This document shows, one piece after another, positions 9,333-19,083 of a stretch of 64,000 nucleotides of DNA. The notes under the pieces are model-generated. The model searched no databases. It had not been told where the DNA came from and worked only from the letters and a program-made list of their open reading frames with translations. This stretch comes from Winogradskyella pelagia. Lineage in GTDB: Bacteria; Bacteroidota; Bacteroidia; Flavobacteriales; Flavobacteriaceae. The position numbers were made by a program, and so were the translations under genes. The stretch spans positions 124,001 through 188,000 of the forward strand of contig NZ_JAGEVF010000006.1 in assembly GCF_017581965.1 (NCBI RefSeq). Reading direction: 5' to 3'. Within the stretch, counting starts at the first letter, position 1. Each line of letters starts with the position of its first letter.

Positions 9333-12300
9333 ATGAACGCCCCTTTCAAACTGAGTAACTTCGCTAAGAAGTTTACATTCATTTCATTACTTTTTTTTAG
9401 TCTTATTTTAACTTCACAAACTAAAGCTTTCCCTACAGCCTTAGGCGGTGGTGCCTATGCAAGAGGAGATGCCAATTATGAGGTAGTAGAAGTTACAAAT
9501 CTTAATCCAGACGGTCCAGGTAGTTTTTGGAATGCTCTAGGAAATAATAGAATAGTTGTCTTCAGAGTTTCCGGAATTATAAATATGGGAAGTGTAGGAG
9601 GTTCTAGAAGTTTAAATAATTGTATTGTACTCGGACAAACTGCGCCAGAAGGTGGAATCACTGTAGTGGGAAGAGGATGGCGTTGGGATAATTGTACCAA
9701 TGTTGTTTTTAGATATGTTAGGTTTAGGACTTGGCAATGTCAAGCTGATGTCTGGGATCCATGCTCTGCAGATTCTGTTGACGTTTTAAATAGCAATAAT
9801 ATAATTTTTGATCATTGTAGTTTTGCTTACGGTGGAGATGAAACTCTTTCATTTAGAGGCGCCTCACATACACTTACAGTCCAAAACTGTATGTTTTCAT
9901 ATGGTAAAACAGGAATGTTATTAGGAGATAGTAATAATTATGACCTTAGTTATGATATGTCTTTACTCAATAATTTCTTCATGGAAATTAGCCATAGATT
10001 CCCTAATCCAAATTCTAACGGTAGAGTAGATGTTATTGGTAATTTAGTATATAGCTGGCACAATAGATTAATGCGAACTGGAGGTGCTGTTCAGTTAAAT
10101 GAAATAGGTAACCACTATGTGCATCCAGAACAAGAATTGAATGGCAATTCTACATGGTCTTGGAATAAATTAGATACGACACCAAATCCACCAACTATTT
10201 ACACTGCAATGAATAGAGCCACTACATCACTATTAGACAGTAATGATGATGACAATACTATTTTATGGCAATCATGGCAGGGTGGTAGGGACCCATTACC
10301 TTCTGACTTTACAAGTTCTATGTTTCCATTATTAAACTATACTGATCCTCTACCAAATGGAGATGATACTATTATTAAGGTTCAAAATAGAGAAATGGGC
10401 GCAAATGCTTACCTCGATAACAATGGTGACCCTGTACTTGAATTAGATGACCTAGATTTAGAAGGCTACAATGGTTTTGATAGCAGAGAATTCTACGATT
10501 GGAGCACTTCTCTAAATTGGGAAGATTTACCTCAAAGACAGTGGTTAATTGATAACTTACCTAATTACGGTGTTGTTCAAAACGAGCATGACCAATCAAC
10601 ACATACTGGCGTTGTTCCAAATATATGGATTACATCGCAAGGCTTAAATCCTGGTACATTTAACCCATTAGGTAATGATTTAGACCCTACTTACACTAAT
10701 ATTGAAATTTACAGTTTTGGGGTTGATAATGCAGAGGTTGTTGCCGCACAAGGAGTTGAAGTTACTCCAGAGACTGCTACTATAAATATTCCTGAAACAA
10801 TAGATTTAGATGTTATTTTTACACCTGCTAACACAACCAACAAGTCTGGAGTTTGGACAAGTAGTGATGAAAGCTTAGCTACAGTTGATGCCAATGGAGT
10901 GGTAACTCCAATAGGACCAGGTGTTGTTACCATTACATTTACTTCAACCGATGGAAGTTTTACAGACTCAGCTACAATAACTATAACAAATAACTCAATT
11001 GATGCCACAGGGGTAGAGGTAAGCCCTGACACAATGACTTTAGATATTGGGCAAACTCAGCAGGCATCTGTAGTATTCTCACCTAGTGATACTACAAATC
11101 AAAATGGTTCCTGGAGTTCAGAAGATGAAAATATTGCAACTGTTAATCAAGACGGTGAAGTAACTGGTGTTTCGGAGGGTACAACTACCATTACCTTTAC
11201 CTCAGAAGATGGTGGATTCACAGACACCTTAGAAGTAATAGTAGCTGATGTATTTTTTGGTACCTATGAATTTTACAATGCAGATACGGATCAATTGATT
11301 CAGTTAATTACAGAAGACACAACATTCGATTTAGAAGTTATCGGTAATCAGGTTAACTTTAGGGCTATCCCTCAAGGAGGCGATGACAATCCAAATGTTG
11401 AAAGTGTTCTTGTGCAATGGACTGGCCCAGAAAATGGAGAATGGCTTCAAAGTTTTCCTATTTATTCTGGAATGGCGGGTCATGACCAAGATATTTTTGA
11501 TTTATTTCCATATACAGTTTCAGAAGGAACGTATAGCTTTACAATAACATACTACAGCGCTGATGATGCTCAAGGAAACGTTATTTCAGTAGATAATTTC
11601 GACTTAACCTTTTTTTTAGATAACGGCGTTTTAGCTAACGCCGGAAATGATGTCTCAATTTGTGAAGGAGAAAGTACGGTTTTAAATGCGTCAGGAGGAA
11701 GTAATTATTTATGGAGTACTGGAGCAACCACTGCTTCAATAACGGTAAGCCCAGCAGCAACCACAGTATATACTGTTACAGTGTCAAATGACTTAGGTGA
11801 GTCCGATACCGATGAAGTAACAGTTACCGTAAATGCTTTTCCTAATGCTCAAGTTACACCAAATCAAACCATTTGTTCTGGTGAAACCGTCACATTAACG
11901 GCAGAAGGTGGGGATAGTTATTTATGGAGTACAGGCGAGACTAGTGCTTCTATTTCAGTAAGTCCAAATACAGAAACAGAATATTCTGTTGAAGTAATTT
12001 CAAATACTTGTTCTAGCACGGCCGGTACCACTGTATTTGTAAATGATACACCTCAACTAACTATTAGTGATGACATCTTAATTATATCAGGTGAGTCAAC
12101 AACTTTAACCGTTGAAGGTGCAGATAGTTATTTATGGAGTACAGGTGAAACCAGTGCTTCAATAACAGTTAGTCCTAATCAAACAACGACATATACCGTT
12201 ACTGGATTTGGTAATTCTTGCGAAGCACAAGCAGAAGTAACTGTTAGCGTTGAGGACGAATTGGTGGTATCCGCAGGTGACGATCAGCGTAAGTGTCAAG

Positions 12301-13196
12301 ACGATGGTTTTGAGGTAACATTAACTGCCTCAGATGGTGATAGTTATTTGTGGAATACAGGTGAAACAACTCAAACTATCTATGTTAATCCTTTATCTAC
12401 AACAACTTATAGTGTAACAGTTACTGTTGGAAACCAGCAAGCAACAGATGAGGTCACCGTATTTGTGGATCCCAACCCAAATGTTGTTATCGCTAACGGT
12501 GATGCTGTTGATATTTTAGATGGTGATTTTGTGACTTTATCAGCATCTGGAGCAAATACTTATGAGTGGAGCAATGGAGCAACTCAACCTAATATTGCCG
12601 TAAGCCCTTCTTCAACTACTACATATGAAGTGCGCGGATATGTGAATGATTGTTATGATGAAAAACAAATTACTGTTAACGTATTTCCAGAAGTAATTGC
12701 TAATGCTGGAGAAGATAAAGATTTATGTTTAGGAGAATCGATTATTTTATCAGCTACAGGAGGTGACGAGTACCTCTGGAGCAATGGAGAAACCACAGCG
12801 TCAATAGAAGTTTCTCCAGAAATGACTACAGATTACACAGTAACTGTCTTCAATGCCCTAGATTTTGACGAAGATACCGTAAGGGTAGAGGTGTCACCTT
12901 GTGATGTTGTCTCTGAAAATCCTGACAACATAAATACTAATTTTAGCTTTGATATTTTCCCAAATCCTGCTAGAGATATAGTAAACATTAGAATAAATGG
13001 TAGTTTAGTGGTATCTCAAGTTGCCATATATGACTTAATGGGTAAGCTAGTAATGGATAATGAAATCGTTAATAATAACTTAAGTCCATCACTAACAAAA
13101 GAGCTTAATATTAGCGCATTGTTACCAGGAGTCTATTTTGTAAGACTTGTAGATGGAGAAAATGAAAGAATTAAGAAATTAATTGTGAGAAATTAA
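9333..13196 (+). CDS. Secreted pectate-lyase-like multidomain protein with T9SS sorting domain
   Basis: The 1287-residue protein has a signal peptide ending near TKA at residue 32. A right-handed beta-helix domain of polysaccharide-lyase-1 type follows (about 35-290): VTNLNPDGPGSFWNAL, GQTAPEGGITV, FRYVRFR and IIFDHCSFAYGGDETLS are typical blocks. Two Ig-like (BIG2) domains occupy about 473-555 and 557-640. After a linker domain (about 640-767) come six ~71-residue repeats with the core YLWSTGETTASI. Residues ~1205-1287 form a type A T9SS sorting domain (FDIFPNPARD, then YDLMGK, PGVYFVR, KLIVRN). It should be exported by Sec and T9SS and attached to the cell surface. Whether the beta-helix cleaves pectin or another polymer is unknown. 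Confidence 0.88.
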   Translation: MNAPFKLSNFAKKFTFISLLFFSLILTSQTKAFPTALGGGAYARGDANYEVVEVTNLNPDGPGSFWNALGNNRIVVFRVSGIINMGSVGGSRSLNNCIVLGQTAPEGGITVVGRGWRWDNCTNVVFRYVRFRTWQCQADVWDPCSADSVDVLNSNNIIFDHCSFAYGGDETLSFRGASHTLTVQNCMFSYGKTGMLLGDSNNYDLSYDMSLLNNFFMEISHRFPNPNSNGRVDVIGNLVYSWHNRLMRTGGAVQLNEIGNHYVHPEQELNGNSTWSWNKLDTTPNPPTIYTAMNRATTSLLDSNDDDNTILWQSWQGGRDPLPSDFTSSMFPLLNYTDPLPNGDDTIIKVQNREMGANAYLDNNGDPVLELDDLDLEGYNGFDSREFYDWSTSLNWEDLPQRQWLIDNLPNYGVVQNEHDQSTHTGVVPNIWITSQGLNPGTFNPLGNDLDPTYTNIEIYSFGVDNAEVVAAQGVEVTPETATINIPETIDLDVIFTPANTTNKSGVWTSSDESLATVDANGVVTPIGPGVVTITFTSTDGSFTDSATITITNNSIDATGVEVSPDTMTLDIGQTQQASVVFSPSDTTNQNGSWSSEDENIATVNQDGEVTGVSEGTTTITFTSEDGGFTDTLEVIVADVFFGTYEFYNADTDQLIQLITEDTTFDLEVIGNQVNFRAIPQGGDDNPNVESVLVQWTGPENGEWLQSFPIYSGMAGHDQDIFDLFPYTVSEGTYSFTITYYSADDAQGNVISVDNFDLTFFLDNGVLANAGNDVSICEGESTVLNASGGSNYLWSTGATTASITVSPAATTVYTVTVSNDLGESDTDEVTVTVNAFPNAQVTPNQTICSGETVTLTAEGGDSYLWSTGETSASISVSPNTETEYSVEVISNTCSSTAGTTVFVNDTPQLTISDDILIISGESTTLTVEGADSYLWSTGETSASITVSPNQTTTYTVTGFGNSCEAQAEVTVSVEDELVVSAGDDQRKCQDDGFEVTLTASDGDSYLWNTGETTQTIYVNPLSTTTYSVTVTVGNQQATDEVTVFVDPNPNVVIANGDAVDILDGDFVTLSASGANTYEWSNGATQPNIAVSPSSTTTYEVRGYVNDCYDEKQITVNVFPEVIANAGEDKDLCLGESIILSATGGDEYLWSNGETTASIEVSPEMTTDYTVTVFNALDFDEDTVRVEVSPCDVVSENPDNINTNFSFDIFPNPARDIVNIRINGSLVVSQVAIYDLMGKLVMDNEIVNNNLSPSLTKELNISALLPGVYFVRLVDGENERIKKLIVRN
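11634..12905 (+). repeat. Six ~213-bp in-frame tandem repeats in the T9SS protein gene
   Basis: Six units encode Ig/PKD-like modules of the kind seen in SprB-type adhesins. The conserved Trp of each (YLWSTG, YLWNTG, YEWSNG) is at residue 794, 865, 935, 1007, 1079 and 1149, so the spacing is 71, 70, 72, 72 and 70. Units 2 and 3 are the most similar at DNA level (around 11915-11950 and 12123-12160). The repeats probably form an extended stalk between the lyase domain and the sorting signal. Confidence 0.85.
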
Positions 13197-13564
13197 TTGT
13201 AATTAATTTGTCTAACAACAGCTACTGAATCACAATTAATAATTTTTAAAAAAATATCCTGATTCTTGTAGGAATTATCAATATGATAAGACTTACAAGA
13301 ATCTTTTTTTGTATCACTTTTTGAAAAATCAACAGTTCCATATCGAACCAAATTTATAACCGTTGTAGAATCTAAATTATAACTTGATACAAAAGCTTTA
13401 GCATCGGCTGAATATTCGAATGGTTTAGAAGAAATGTTTTTTACCGTTCGAGCATTGGGGCCATAATCACATGACGCATTCTTCCCGCTTAAAAAATATG
13501 CCAAAATAACTAAACCAATAGCAAATCCACCTAGATAATACCCTAGACGCTGAATAAATCTCAT
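13193..13564 (-). CDS. DUF4258-like small membrane-anchored protein
   Basis: The 123-residue protein has one N-terminal hydrophobic helix (about 7-26, LGYYLGGFAIGLVILAYFLSG) followed by a soluble domain with CDYGPNARTVKNI and a conserved-looking DSCKSY. I recognise this from memory as the small flavobacterial family often labelled DUF4258 and found beside alanine dehydrogenase; the function is unknown. It starts 12 bp after the ald stop on the same strand, so co-transcription is likely. Its stop codon overlaps that of the convergent secreted-lyase gene by 4 bp. Confidence 0.7.
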   Translation of the reverse strand: MRFIQRLGYYLGGFAIGLVILAYFLSGKNASCDYGPNARTVKNISSKPFEYSADAKAFVSSYNLDSTTVINLVRYGTVDFSKSDTKKDSCKSYHIDNSYKNQDIFLKIINCDSVAVVRQINYN

Positions 13565-13576
13565 TTTTAAATAATT

Positions 13577-14776
13577 TTAAAATATCAATAAATTGGCATC
13601 GCTATAATCTAACCCGTACCATTCTGCTACAGACTTATTTGTAAGAATACCGTGGTAAAGATATAGGCCATTTTTTAAACCACGATCAAATCGTAGGGCA
13701 TTTTCAATGCCACCTTGCTCACCAATTTGCAATAAATACGGCGTAAAAATATTACTAATGGAAACTGAAGCAGTCCTAGAATATCGTGCCGGAATATTTG
13801 GAACACAATAATGTATTACGCCATTATAATCAAAAGTAGGGTGATTATGTGTTGTCACTTCACTGGTTTCAAAACAGCCACCCATATCTATACTCACATC
13901 GATTACTACAGAACCGGGTTTCATTTGATTTACCATTGCTTCAGTAACAACTACTGGAGAACGATTAGAACCTCTAACTGCTCCAATAGCAACATCGCAA
14001 CGTTTTAAAGCTTTAATTAAGCTTTTTGGTTGCATTGTAGAGGTATACACAGTTCTTCCAAGATTATTCTGTATACATCTTAATTTGGTAATTGAACTAT
14101 CAAAGATTTTAACATTAGCACCGAGGCCAATTGCAGATCTAGCGGCAAATTCGCCAACTGTACCAGCTCCTAAGATTACAACTGACGTCGGTGGTACACC
14201 ATTAATGTTACCCATCATTAAGCCGTTTCCTCCATTGACGTTTGAAAGTAATTCTGAAGCAATTAAAATAGAGGCAGTACCTGCAATCTCACTTAAAGAT
14301 CGTACTGCTGGATAAGCCCCATCTTCATCCTTTATAAATTCAAAAGCCAGAGCTGTAATTCGCTTTTTGGCCAATGCTTCAAAATAAGACTTACTTTGGG
14401 TCTTTATCTGCAATGCAGAAATCAGTATGGTTTGAGGATTAATCAGCTCAATTTCATCCAGTGCAGGTGGCTCTACTTTTAAAATGATTGGGCAGGAATA
14501 TACTTTTGCTTTGTCCTTTGTAATCTCGGCACCAGCTTCGCTATAGTCTTTATCTTTAAAATTGGCACCTTCACCAGCACCAGATTCAAATAATACCCTA
14601 TGACCATTAGAAGTTAATGCCGAAATAGCATCAGGAGTTAAACAAACACGTTTTTCTTGAAAGTGTGTTTCTTTGGGAATACCGATAAATAAATCACCTT
14701 TTTGCTTTAAAATTTCTAAAGTTTCTTCTTGAGGTAATAATTGAGCCTTAGTGAAAGGCGATAGAGACTTACTCAT
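13577..14776 (-). CDS. ald: Alanine dehydrogenase
   Basis: The enzyme reversibly deaminates L-alanine to pyruvate and ammonia with NAD+. The 399-residue sequence has the N-terminal substrate site IGIPKETHFQEKRVCLTP, the VILGAGTVGEFAARSA nucleotide-binding loop, GSVVIDVSIDMGGCFETS, and the late NIPARYSRTASVSISN. The length is slightly above the ~370 of classical Ald and is due to an N-terminal extension of about 30 residues common in Bacteroidota. It is cytoplasmic and lies upstream of the small DUF4258-like gene in the same orientation. Confidence 0.9.
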   Translation of the reverse strand: MSKSLSPFTKAQLLPQEETLEILKQKGDLFIGIPKETHFQEKRVCLTPDAISALTSNGHRVLFESGAGEGANFKDKDYSEAGAEITKDKAKVYSCPIILKVEPPALDEIELINPQTILISALQIKTQSKSYFEALAKKRITALAFEFIKDEDGAYPAVRSLSEIAGTASILIASELLSNVNGGNGLMMGNINGVPPTSVVILGAGTVGEFAARSAIGLGANVKIFDSSITKLRCIQNNLGRTVYTSTMQPKSLIKALKRCDVAIGAVRGSNRSPVVVTEAMVNQMKPGSVVIDVSIDMGGCFETSEVTTHNHPTFDYNGVIHYCVPNIPARYSRTASVSISNIFTPYLLQIGEQGGIENALRFDRGLKNGLYLYHGILTNKSVAEWYGLDYSDANLLIF

Positions 14777-14881
14777 TTAAGTTAGTAATTAGCAATTGCA
14801 AGATAATGAATACCTTTAAATTAATTGCCTGTTTAAGCTAACTTCAAGTTACAAATAATATGTTTATAACATAAATGGAAT

Positions 14882-15436
14882 TTAAAAATACTGACTCACC
14901 TTTCCCCAAAAGGTCTTAGGCTTTATCATAAACTCTTCCTCTAACTCCTCCATAGTTTTGTCGTAGTCATTGATCTTATTAAACATACGGGCTCTAATGA
15001 GATAAATGGAAGGTATTACAACTGCCATGAAAGGTAATAGCCAGATAATATGTAACTCATCCATAAACCTAATGTCGTCATTTAAAGCTCCAAAGCATTG
15101 GAAACTGAACATGGCTATAGGCACAATTAAAACATGGTACCACCAATGGCGACAGGTAAAAAACCAAATTAAAGAAAGTAATAATGGGACAATCTTCATA
15201 CACAGTACCCAGATGCCAACATTTACGCTTCCGTATTGCCTACTAGTATATGTTCCAAAAATAGTTTCCCATTGTTCACTATCTGGTACGTATTCATATA
15301 TATAAAACAAAAAGGGAGTGGCTGCAATCAATGTAGCAACCATACTCCCCATTAAAATCTTTCGATTATAAGTTTTCTTATCCCCAAGTTGGGATTTTAA
15401 GTTTCCTTTTGTCAACTTGTGTTGTAGTTTGTCCAT
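14882..15436 (-). CDS. Conserved hypothetical membrane protein, four predicted helices
   Basis: The 184-residue protein has membrane segments at about 28-48, 74-95, 100-117 and 128-147. A basic N-terminus and a charged C-terminal tail containing ELEEEF flank them. I do not recognise a named family or motif. Its start lies within a shorter upstream reading frame (15378-15521) in another frame, a 59-bp overlap that suggests translational coupling. The next gene downstream is ald, 105 bp away, so co-transcription is possible. Confidence 0.65.
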   Translation of the reverse strand: MDKLQHKLTKGNLKSQLGDKKTYNRKILMGSMVATLIAATPFLFYIYEYVPDSEQWETIFGTYTSRQYGSVNVGIWVLCMKIVPLLLSLIWFFTCRHWWYHVLIVPIAMFSFQCFGALNDDIRFMDELHIIWLLPFMAVVIPSIYLIRARMFNKINDYDKTMEELEEEFMIKPKTFWGKVSQYF

Positions 15437-15521
15437 CTAAATCGATAATGTTAGTTGCTTGAACAGTAAATAACATTCCTCCGAAGATGGCTACAGCTAG
15501 TACTAATTTTTTAGCTTTCAT
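15378..15521 (-). CDS. 47-aa putative secreted micro-protein overlapping the next gene
   Basis: An ATG at 15521 opens 47 codons ending with TAA at 15378. The N-terminus MKAKKLVLAVAIFGGMLF followed by TVQA is a textbook signal peptide: two lysines, a hydrophobic core and an A-x-A-like cleavage region. It leaves a mature peptide of about 25 residues. A promoter-like TAACTTTG lies about 30 bp upstream. The last 59 bp overlap the start of the membrane-protein gene in a different frame. I know no function; it may be a secreted peptide or a translational leader for the downstream gene. Confidence 0.55.
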   Translation of the reverse strand: MKAKKLVLAVAIFGGMLFTVQATNIIDLDGQTTTQVDKRKLKIPTWG

Positions 15522-15553
15522 AATTTAAGGGATTTAATTAATTAATTATAATA

Positions 15554-15561
15554 CAAAGTTA
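15554..15561 (-). promoter_or_regulatory. Candidate Bacteroidota -7 promoter element (TAACTTTG)
   Basis: On the minus strand this reads TAACTTTG, an exact match to the Bacteroidota consensus TAnnTTTG, 32 bp upstream of the ATG at 15521. The nearest upstream TTG (15587-15589) has a 25-bp spacer, slightly longer than the usual 17-23, so only the -7 box is convincing. Confidence 0.4.
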
Positions 15562-15688
15562 AGTTGCCTAGAACCCTGTAAAAAATCAACTAATGTTAAA
15601 ATCCGATGAAAATTATAATTTCAATTACGGTTTTTCCGTAATCAGCCCATCTTGGTTTTTGGAATGAAGTCATATCAATGACTTAAAT

Positions 15689-16150
15689 TTAGAATTTGCC
15701 CATAGCATTTAATTCGGTTAAACTTTGTTTATTAATGGTTAATTTGAGGGATCTTTTATTGTTTTCGGTATGCTCAATTGTAATACTTTGGGCATTGTTT
15801 GGTATAAGCTCTTTAATTCTATCTGGCCATTCAATGAATTGCCAATGGTTTGAATTTAAATAATCTTCAATACCAAAGTTCAGCGCTTCTTCTAGAGATT
15901 CAATCCTATAAAGATCGAAATGAAATACTTTGCTGCCATTGCTTAGGTTATATTCGTTTACGATAGAAAAAGTTGGGCTCGAAACAGAGTCTGAACTCCC
16001 CAAAGACTTTAGGAGGGCAGAAACAAACGTGGTTTTACCCGAACCCATATCGCCTTGAAAAAGCACCATACCTTTCTCTAAGAAAGATAAAACTTTTACT
16101 GCAACAGCTTCAATTTCGTCTAAATTGTATGTGAAAACTACTGTATTCAC
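15689..16150 (-). CDS. tsaE: tRNA threonylcarbamoyladenosine biosynthesis ATPase TsaE
   Basis: The 153-residue protein matches the TsaE/YjeE family in size and motifs: Walker A GDMGSGKT at residues 33-40, the switch-like SSPTFSIVNEY, the FHFDLYRIES segment, and IEWPDRIKELIP with the conserved WP. TsaE works with TsaB and TsaD to place t6A at position 37 of ANN-decoding tRNAs. It is 98 bp downstream of porX on the same strand; this neighbourhood is familiar from other Flavobacteriaceae. Confidence 0.95.
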   Translation of the reverse strand: MNTVVFTYNLDEIEAVAVKVLSFLEKGMVLFQGDMGSGKTTFVSALLKSLGSSDSVSSPTFSIVNEYNLSNGSKVFHFDLYRIESLEEALNFGIEDYLNSNHWQFIEWPDRIKELIPNNAQSITIEHTENNKRSLKLTINKQSLTELNAMGKF

Positions 16151-16248
16151 TTGTTATAGCTTTTAAATCTGATGACAATAGTAAGCATAAATACTCAAAA
16201 ATCCTAGTAAAAAGTGTATTTCATCGGATTTTTATGCTTTTTAAGGAT

Positions 16249-17796
16249 TTATTTCGGTTGCAAAACAACAAATGGAATAATCATTTCCTCAAGTGAAACG
16301 CCACCATGTTGGTAAGTGTTTCTGTAATAACTAACATAATGATTAAAATTATTGGGATAGGCTAAAAAAAGATCGCCTTTAGCAAAAACAAATGAACTGC
16401 TCATTGATAAAGCAGGAAGATTAAAACTTTTAGGATTTTTTACCGCAATAACATCTTTTTCTTGGTAGGTTAAACTTCTGCCTGTTTTATATCGGAGGTT
16501 TAAACTAGTGTCTCTATCTCCTATTATCTTAGTGGGTGACTTAACATTAATTGTTCCGTGATCAGTTGTTAGAATTAATTTAAATCCAAGTTGTTGGGAT
16601 AGCTGAATCATCTCTAGCAAAGGTGAGTTTTTAAACCAACTTAATGTTAATGATCTATATGCCTTATCATTTGATGCTAATTCTTTTACGACCTCCATTT
16701 CGGTTTTAGAGTGCGAGAGCATGTCAACAAAATTATAAACAACAACGCTTAAATCATTTTGCTTCAAAGACTTAAAATTTTCTACTAGTTTTTTGCCAGA
16801 CCTAAGGTTTGTAATTTTATGATATTCATACTTTAAATGGCTCAATCCTAAACGTTTTAATTGCTCTCTCAAAAAATCGTTTTCATGCAGATTCTTTCCA
16901 CCTTCATCTGTATCGTTTTTCCAATATTGGGGAAACAATTTTTCCATATCAGCCGGCATTAGGCCAGAAAAAATAGCATTTCTTGCATACTGTGTAGCTG
17001 TTGGGAGAATACTGTAAAATGAAATTTCAGATTCTTTTTTATAATAGGTATTTACAATCGGTTCAAAAGCTTTCCACTGATCGTACCTTAAATTATCAAT
17101 GACCACTAAAAGAGTAGGTTGGGCATTATTAAGTTCTGGAACCACCTTTTCTTTAAATAGAGTATGAGACATTACAGGTGCTTCTGTATGTGGCAAGAAC
17201 CAATCTTGGTAATTCTTTTCTATAAATTTGCCAAATTGCATATTGGCTTCAGTTTTCTGCGATTCTAAAATATCTGTCATTCCAACATCTTCTATATCCT
17301 CAAGTTGAAGTTCCCAATAAATCAGTTTTTGATATAACTCAATCCATTCTTGGTAGCTGTTAACCATAGCCAAATCCATGGCTATTTTTCTGAACTCTTG
17401 CTGATAATTTGAGGTTGTCTTTTCAGAAATTAAACGAGAATGGTCTAAATTTTTCTTTAAACTCAACAAAATCTGATTAGGATTAACAGGTTTAATAAGG
17501 TAGTCCGCAATCTTACTACCAATAGCTTCCTCCATAATATACTCCTCTTCACTTTTAGTTATCATTACCACTGGAAGATTGGCACGGCGCTCTTTTATTT
17601 CATTAAGTGTTTCTAGACCGCTTAGTCCGGGCATGTTTTCATCTAAAAATACGATATCAAAATTAGTATCAGACAGCACTTCGAGTGCCTCCATACCACT
17701 ATTACACGTCGTTACATTATATTGCCTTTGCTCTAAAAAGAGAATATGTGGCTTTAATAAATCGATTTCATCATCAACCCAGAGTATATTTATCAT
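16249..17796 (-). CDS. porX: PorX-type response regulator with PglZ domain (T9SS regulator)
   Basis: Residues 1-120 form a CheY-like receiver with the acidic pair at 8-9 (WVDDE), the phosphorylatable Asp52 in FLDENMPG, and TKS and KP motifs. The rest of the 515-residue protein is an alkaline-phosphatase-superfamily PglZ domain, with VVIDNLRYDQWK and ILTTDHGTINV carrying metal-site residues. This two-part layout and length are those of PorX, which in Porphyromonas and Flavobacterium acts with PorY and an ECF sigma factor to control T9SS. No histidine kinase lies beside it. It is divergent from the HD-domain gene, with 41 bp between them. Confidence 0.92.
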   Translation of the reverse strand: MINILWVDDEIDLLKPHILFLEQRQYNVTTCNSGMEALEVLSDTNFDIVFLDENMPGLSGLETLNEIKERRANLPVVMITKSEEEYIMEEAIGSKIADYLIKPVNPNQILLSLKKNLDHSRLISEKTTSNYQQEFRKIAMDLAMVNSYQEWIELYQKLIYWELQLEDIEDVGMTDILESQKTEANMQFGKFIEKNYQDWFLPHTEAPVMSHTLFKEKVVPELNNAQPTLLVVIDNLRYDQWKAFEPIVNTYYKKESEISFYSILPTATQYARNAIFSGLMPADMEKLFPQYWKNDTDEGGKNLHENDFLREQLKRLGLSHLKYEYHKITNLRSGKKLVENFKSLKQNDLSVVVYNFVDMLSHSKTEMEVVKELASNDKAYRSLTLSWFKNSPLLEMIQLSQQLGFKLILTTDHGTINVKSPTKIIGDRDTSLNLRYKTGRSLTYQEKDVIAVKNPKSFNLPALSMSSSFVFAKGDLFLAYPNNFNHYVSYYRNTYQHGGVSLEEMIIPFVVLQPK

Positions 17797-17837
17797 GCTT
17801 CGTGTATATTTGTTTATTGATTAATTATCTATAGCTA

Positions 17838-19064
17838 TTGGCGAGTAACAAACTTAAAATATTTAACGATCCTATTTATGGTTTTATTACTATTCCTAAT
17901 TCGTTGATATTTGATTTAATTGAGCATCGATTTTTCCAGCGATTACGCCGAATTAGCCAAATGGGGTTGTCCTATCTTGTTTACCCCGGTGCTCACCATA
18001 CAAGATTTCATCACGCCCTGGGCAGTATGCATTTAATGCAGAAAGCTATTCAAGTACTTCGTTTTAAAGGGGTTGAGATATCCTCTGATGAAGAAACAGG
18101 CTTGTTAATCGCCATATTATTGCATGATATTGGTCACGGACCGTTTTCTCATGCTATGGAACATAGTATTGTTAATGGTATCTCTCATGAGGAGATTTCA
18201 ATTCATTTCATGGAAGAATTAAATGCGCAATTTAACGGAAGTTTAACTTTGGCAATTGCCATTTTCAAAGAAGATTATCCGCGTAAATTCATGTGTCAAC
18301 TTATTTCTAGCCAATTAGACATGGATAGAGCGGATTATCTAAAGCGTGATAGTTTTTACACAGGTGTCGCGGAAGGTAATATTAATAGTGAGCGCCTGAT
18401 TACAATGCTTAACGTGGTAGATGACAATCTTGTGGTAGAGGAAAAAGGGATTTACAGTGTTGAGAAGTTTTTAGTTGCCAGACGATTTATGTATTGGCAA
18501 GTCTATTTGCACAAAACGGGGTTGGTTGCAGAACAGCTTTTAACAAGAATATTGCAGCGTGCTAAAGAATTGGTTAAACAAGGTGAATCGTTAGAGTGTA
18601 GCAATGCACTTAATTATTTTTTAAGCAATGAAATATCTGAATCTAATTTCAATGAAAAAACATTACACATTTTTTCAGAATTAGACGATGTAGATGTCCT
18701 TGCAGCCATTAAACATTGGCAAAATCATAAGGATTTTGTATTGAGTAATCTTTGTGAAATGGTACTCAATAGAGAACTTCTTAAAATTAAACTTAAGAAC
18801 AAGCCCATAAGAAATAAAGAATTGGAGCATCACATTGAAGAACTCGTTACTACTCATAGCGTAACTGAATTTGAAGCTGCTTACTTCGTATTTAAAGGTG
18901 AAATTACCAATCAAGCATATCAGCACAAAAAGGAACATATAGATATACTTTTAAAGACCGGAAAAATTAAGGATATTGTTAAAGCATCTGACCATTTGAA
19001 CATAAAAGCCTTGAGTAAACCTATAACTAAGTATTATATGTGCTTCCCTAAAATCAGAATGTGA
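17838..19064 (+). CDS. HD-domain phosphohydrolase (dNTPase-like)
   Basis: The 408-residue protein has the HD-superfamily signature: [15 protein letters not shown], then [16 protein letters not shown] with the HD pair at residues 96-97, and later [16 protein letters not shown], which supplies the final Asp. These are the metal ligands of SAMHD1/dGTPase-like hydrolases, so a nucleotide triphosphohydrolase role is plausible, but the substrate is unproven. The start is a TTG at 17838; an in-frame TAG two codons upstream excludes any longer form and no ATG lies nearby. It precedes the lipid A gene cluster. Confidence 0.85.
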   Translation: MASNKLKIFNDPIYGFITIPNSLIFDLIEHRFFQRLRRISQMGLSYLVYPGAHHTRFHHALGSMHLMQKAIQVLRFKGVEISSDEETGLLIAILLHDIGHGPFSHAMEHSIVNGISHEEISIHFMEELNAQFNGSLTLAIAIFKEDYPRKFMCQLISSQLDMDRADYLKRDSFYTGVAEGNINSERLITMLNVVDDNLVVEEKGIYSVEKFLVARRFMYWQVYLHKTGLVAEQLLTRILQRAKELVKQGESLECSNALNYFLSNEISESNFNEKTLHIFSELDDVDVLAAIKHWQNHKDFVLSNLCEMVLNRELLKIKLKNKPIRNKELEHHIEELVTTHSVTEFEAAYFVFKGEITNQAYQHKKEHIDILLKTGKIKDIVKASDHLNIKALSKPITKYYMCFPKIRM

Positions 19065-19075
19065 CACATTTTTTC

Positions 19076-19083
19076 TATTTTTG
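19076..19083 (+). promoter_or_regulatory. Candidate -7 promoter element (TATTTTTG) before lpxD
   Basis: TATTTTTG is an exact TAnnTTTG match, followed by CC, and sits 27 bp upstream of the TTG at 19111. No good TTG -33 box was found at 17-23 bp. Its last bases overlap the TTG at 19081, which argues against that TTG being the lpxD start. Confidence 0.45.

Noticed and set aside
10709..11032. 107-codon open frame antisense to the T9SS protein gene
   Set aside because: It is within the BIG2-encoding region and rich in Val/Ser/Thr as expected for the opposite strand; no start signal or homologous feature.
11634..12905. CRISPR-like array
   Set aside because: The repeats are ~213 bp, in frame and divergent, and encode Ig-like modules; no spacers or cas genes.
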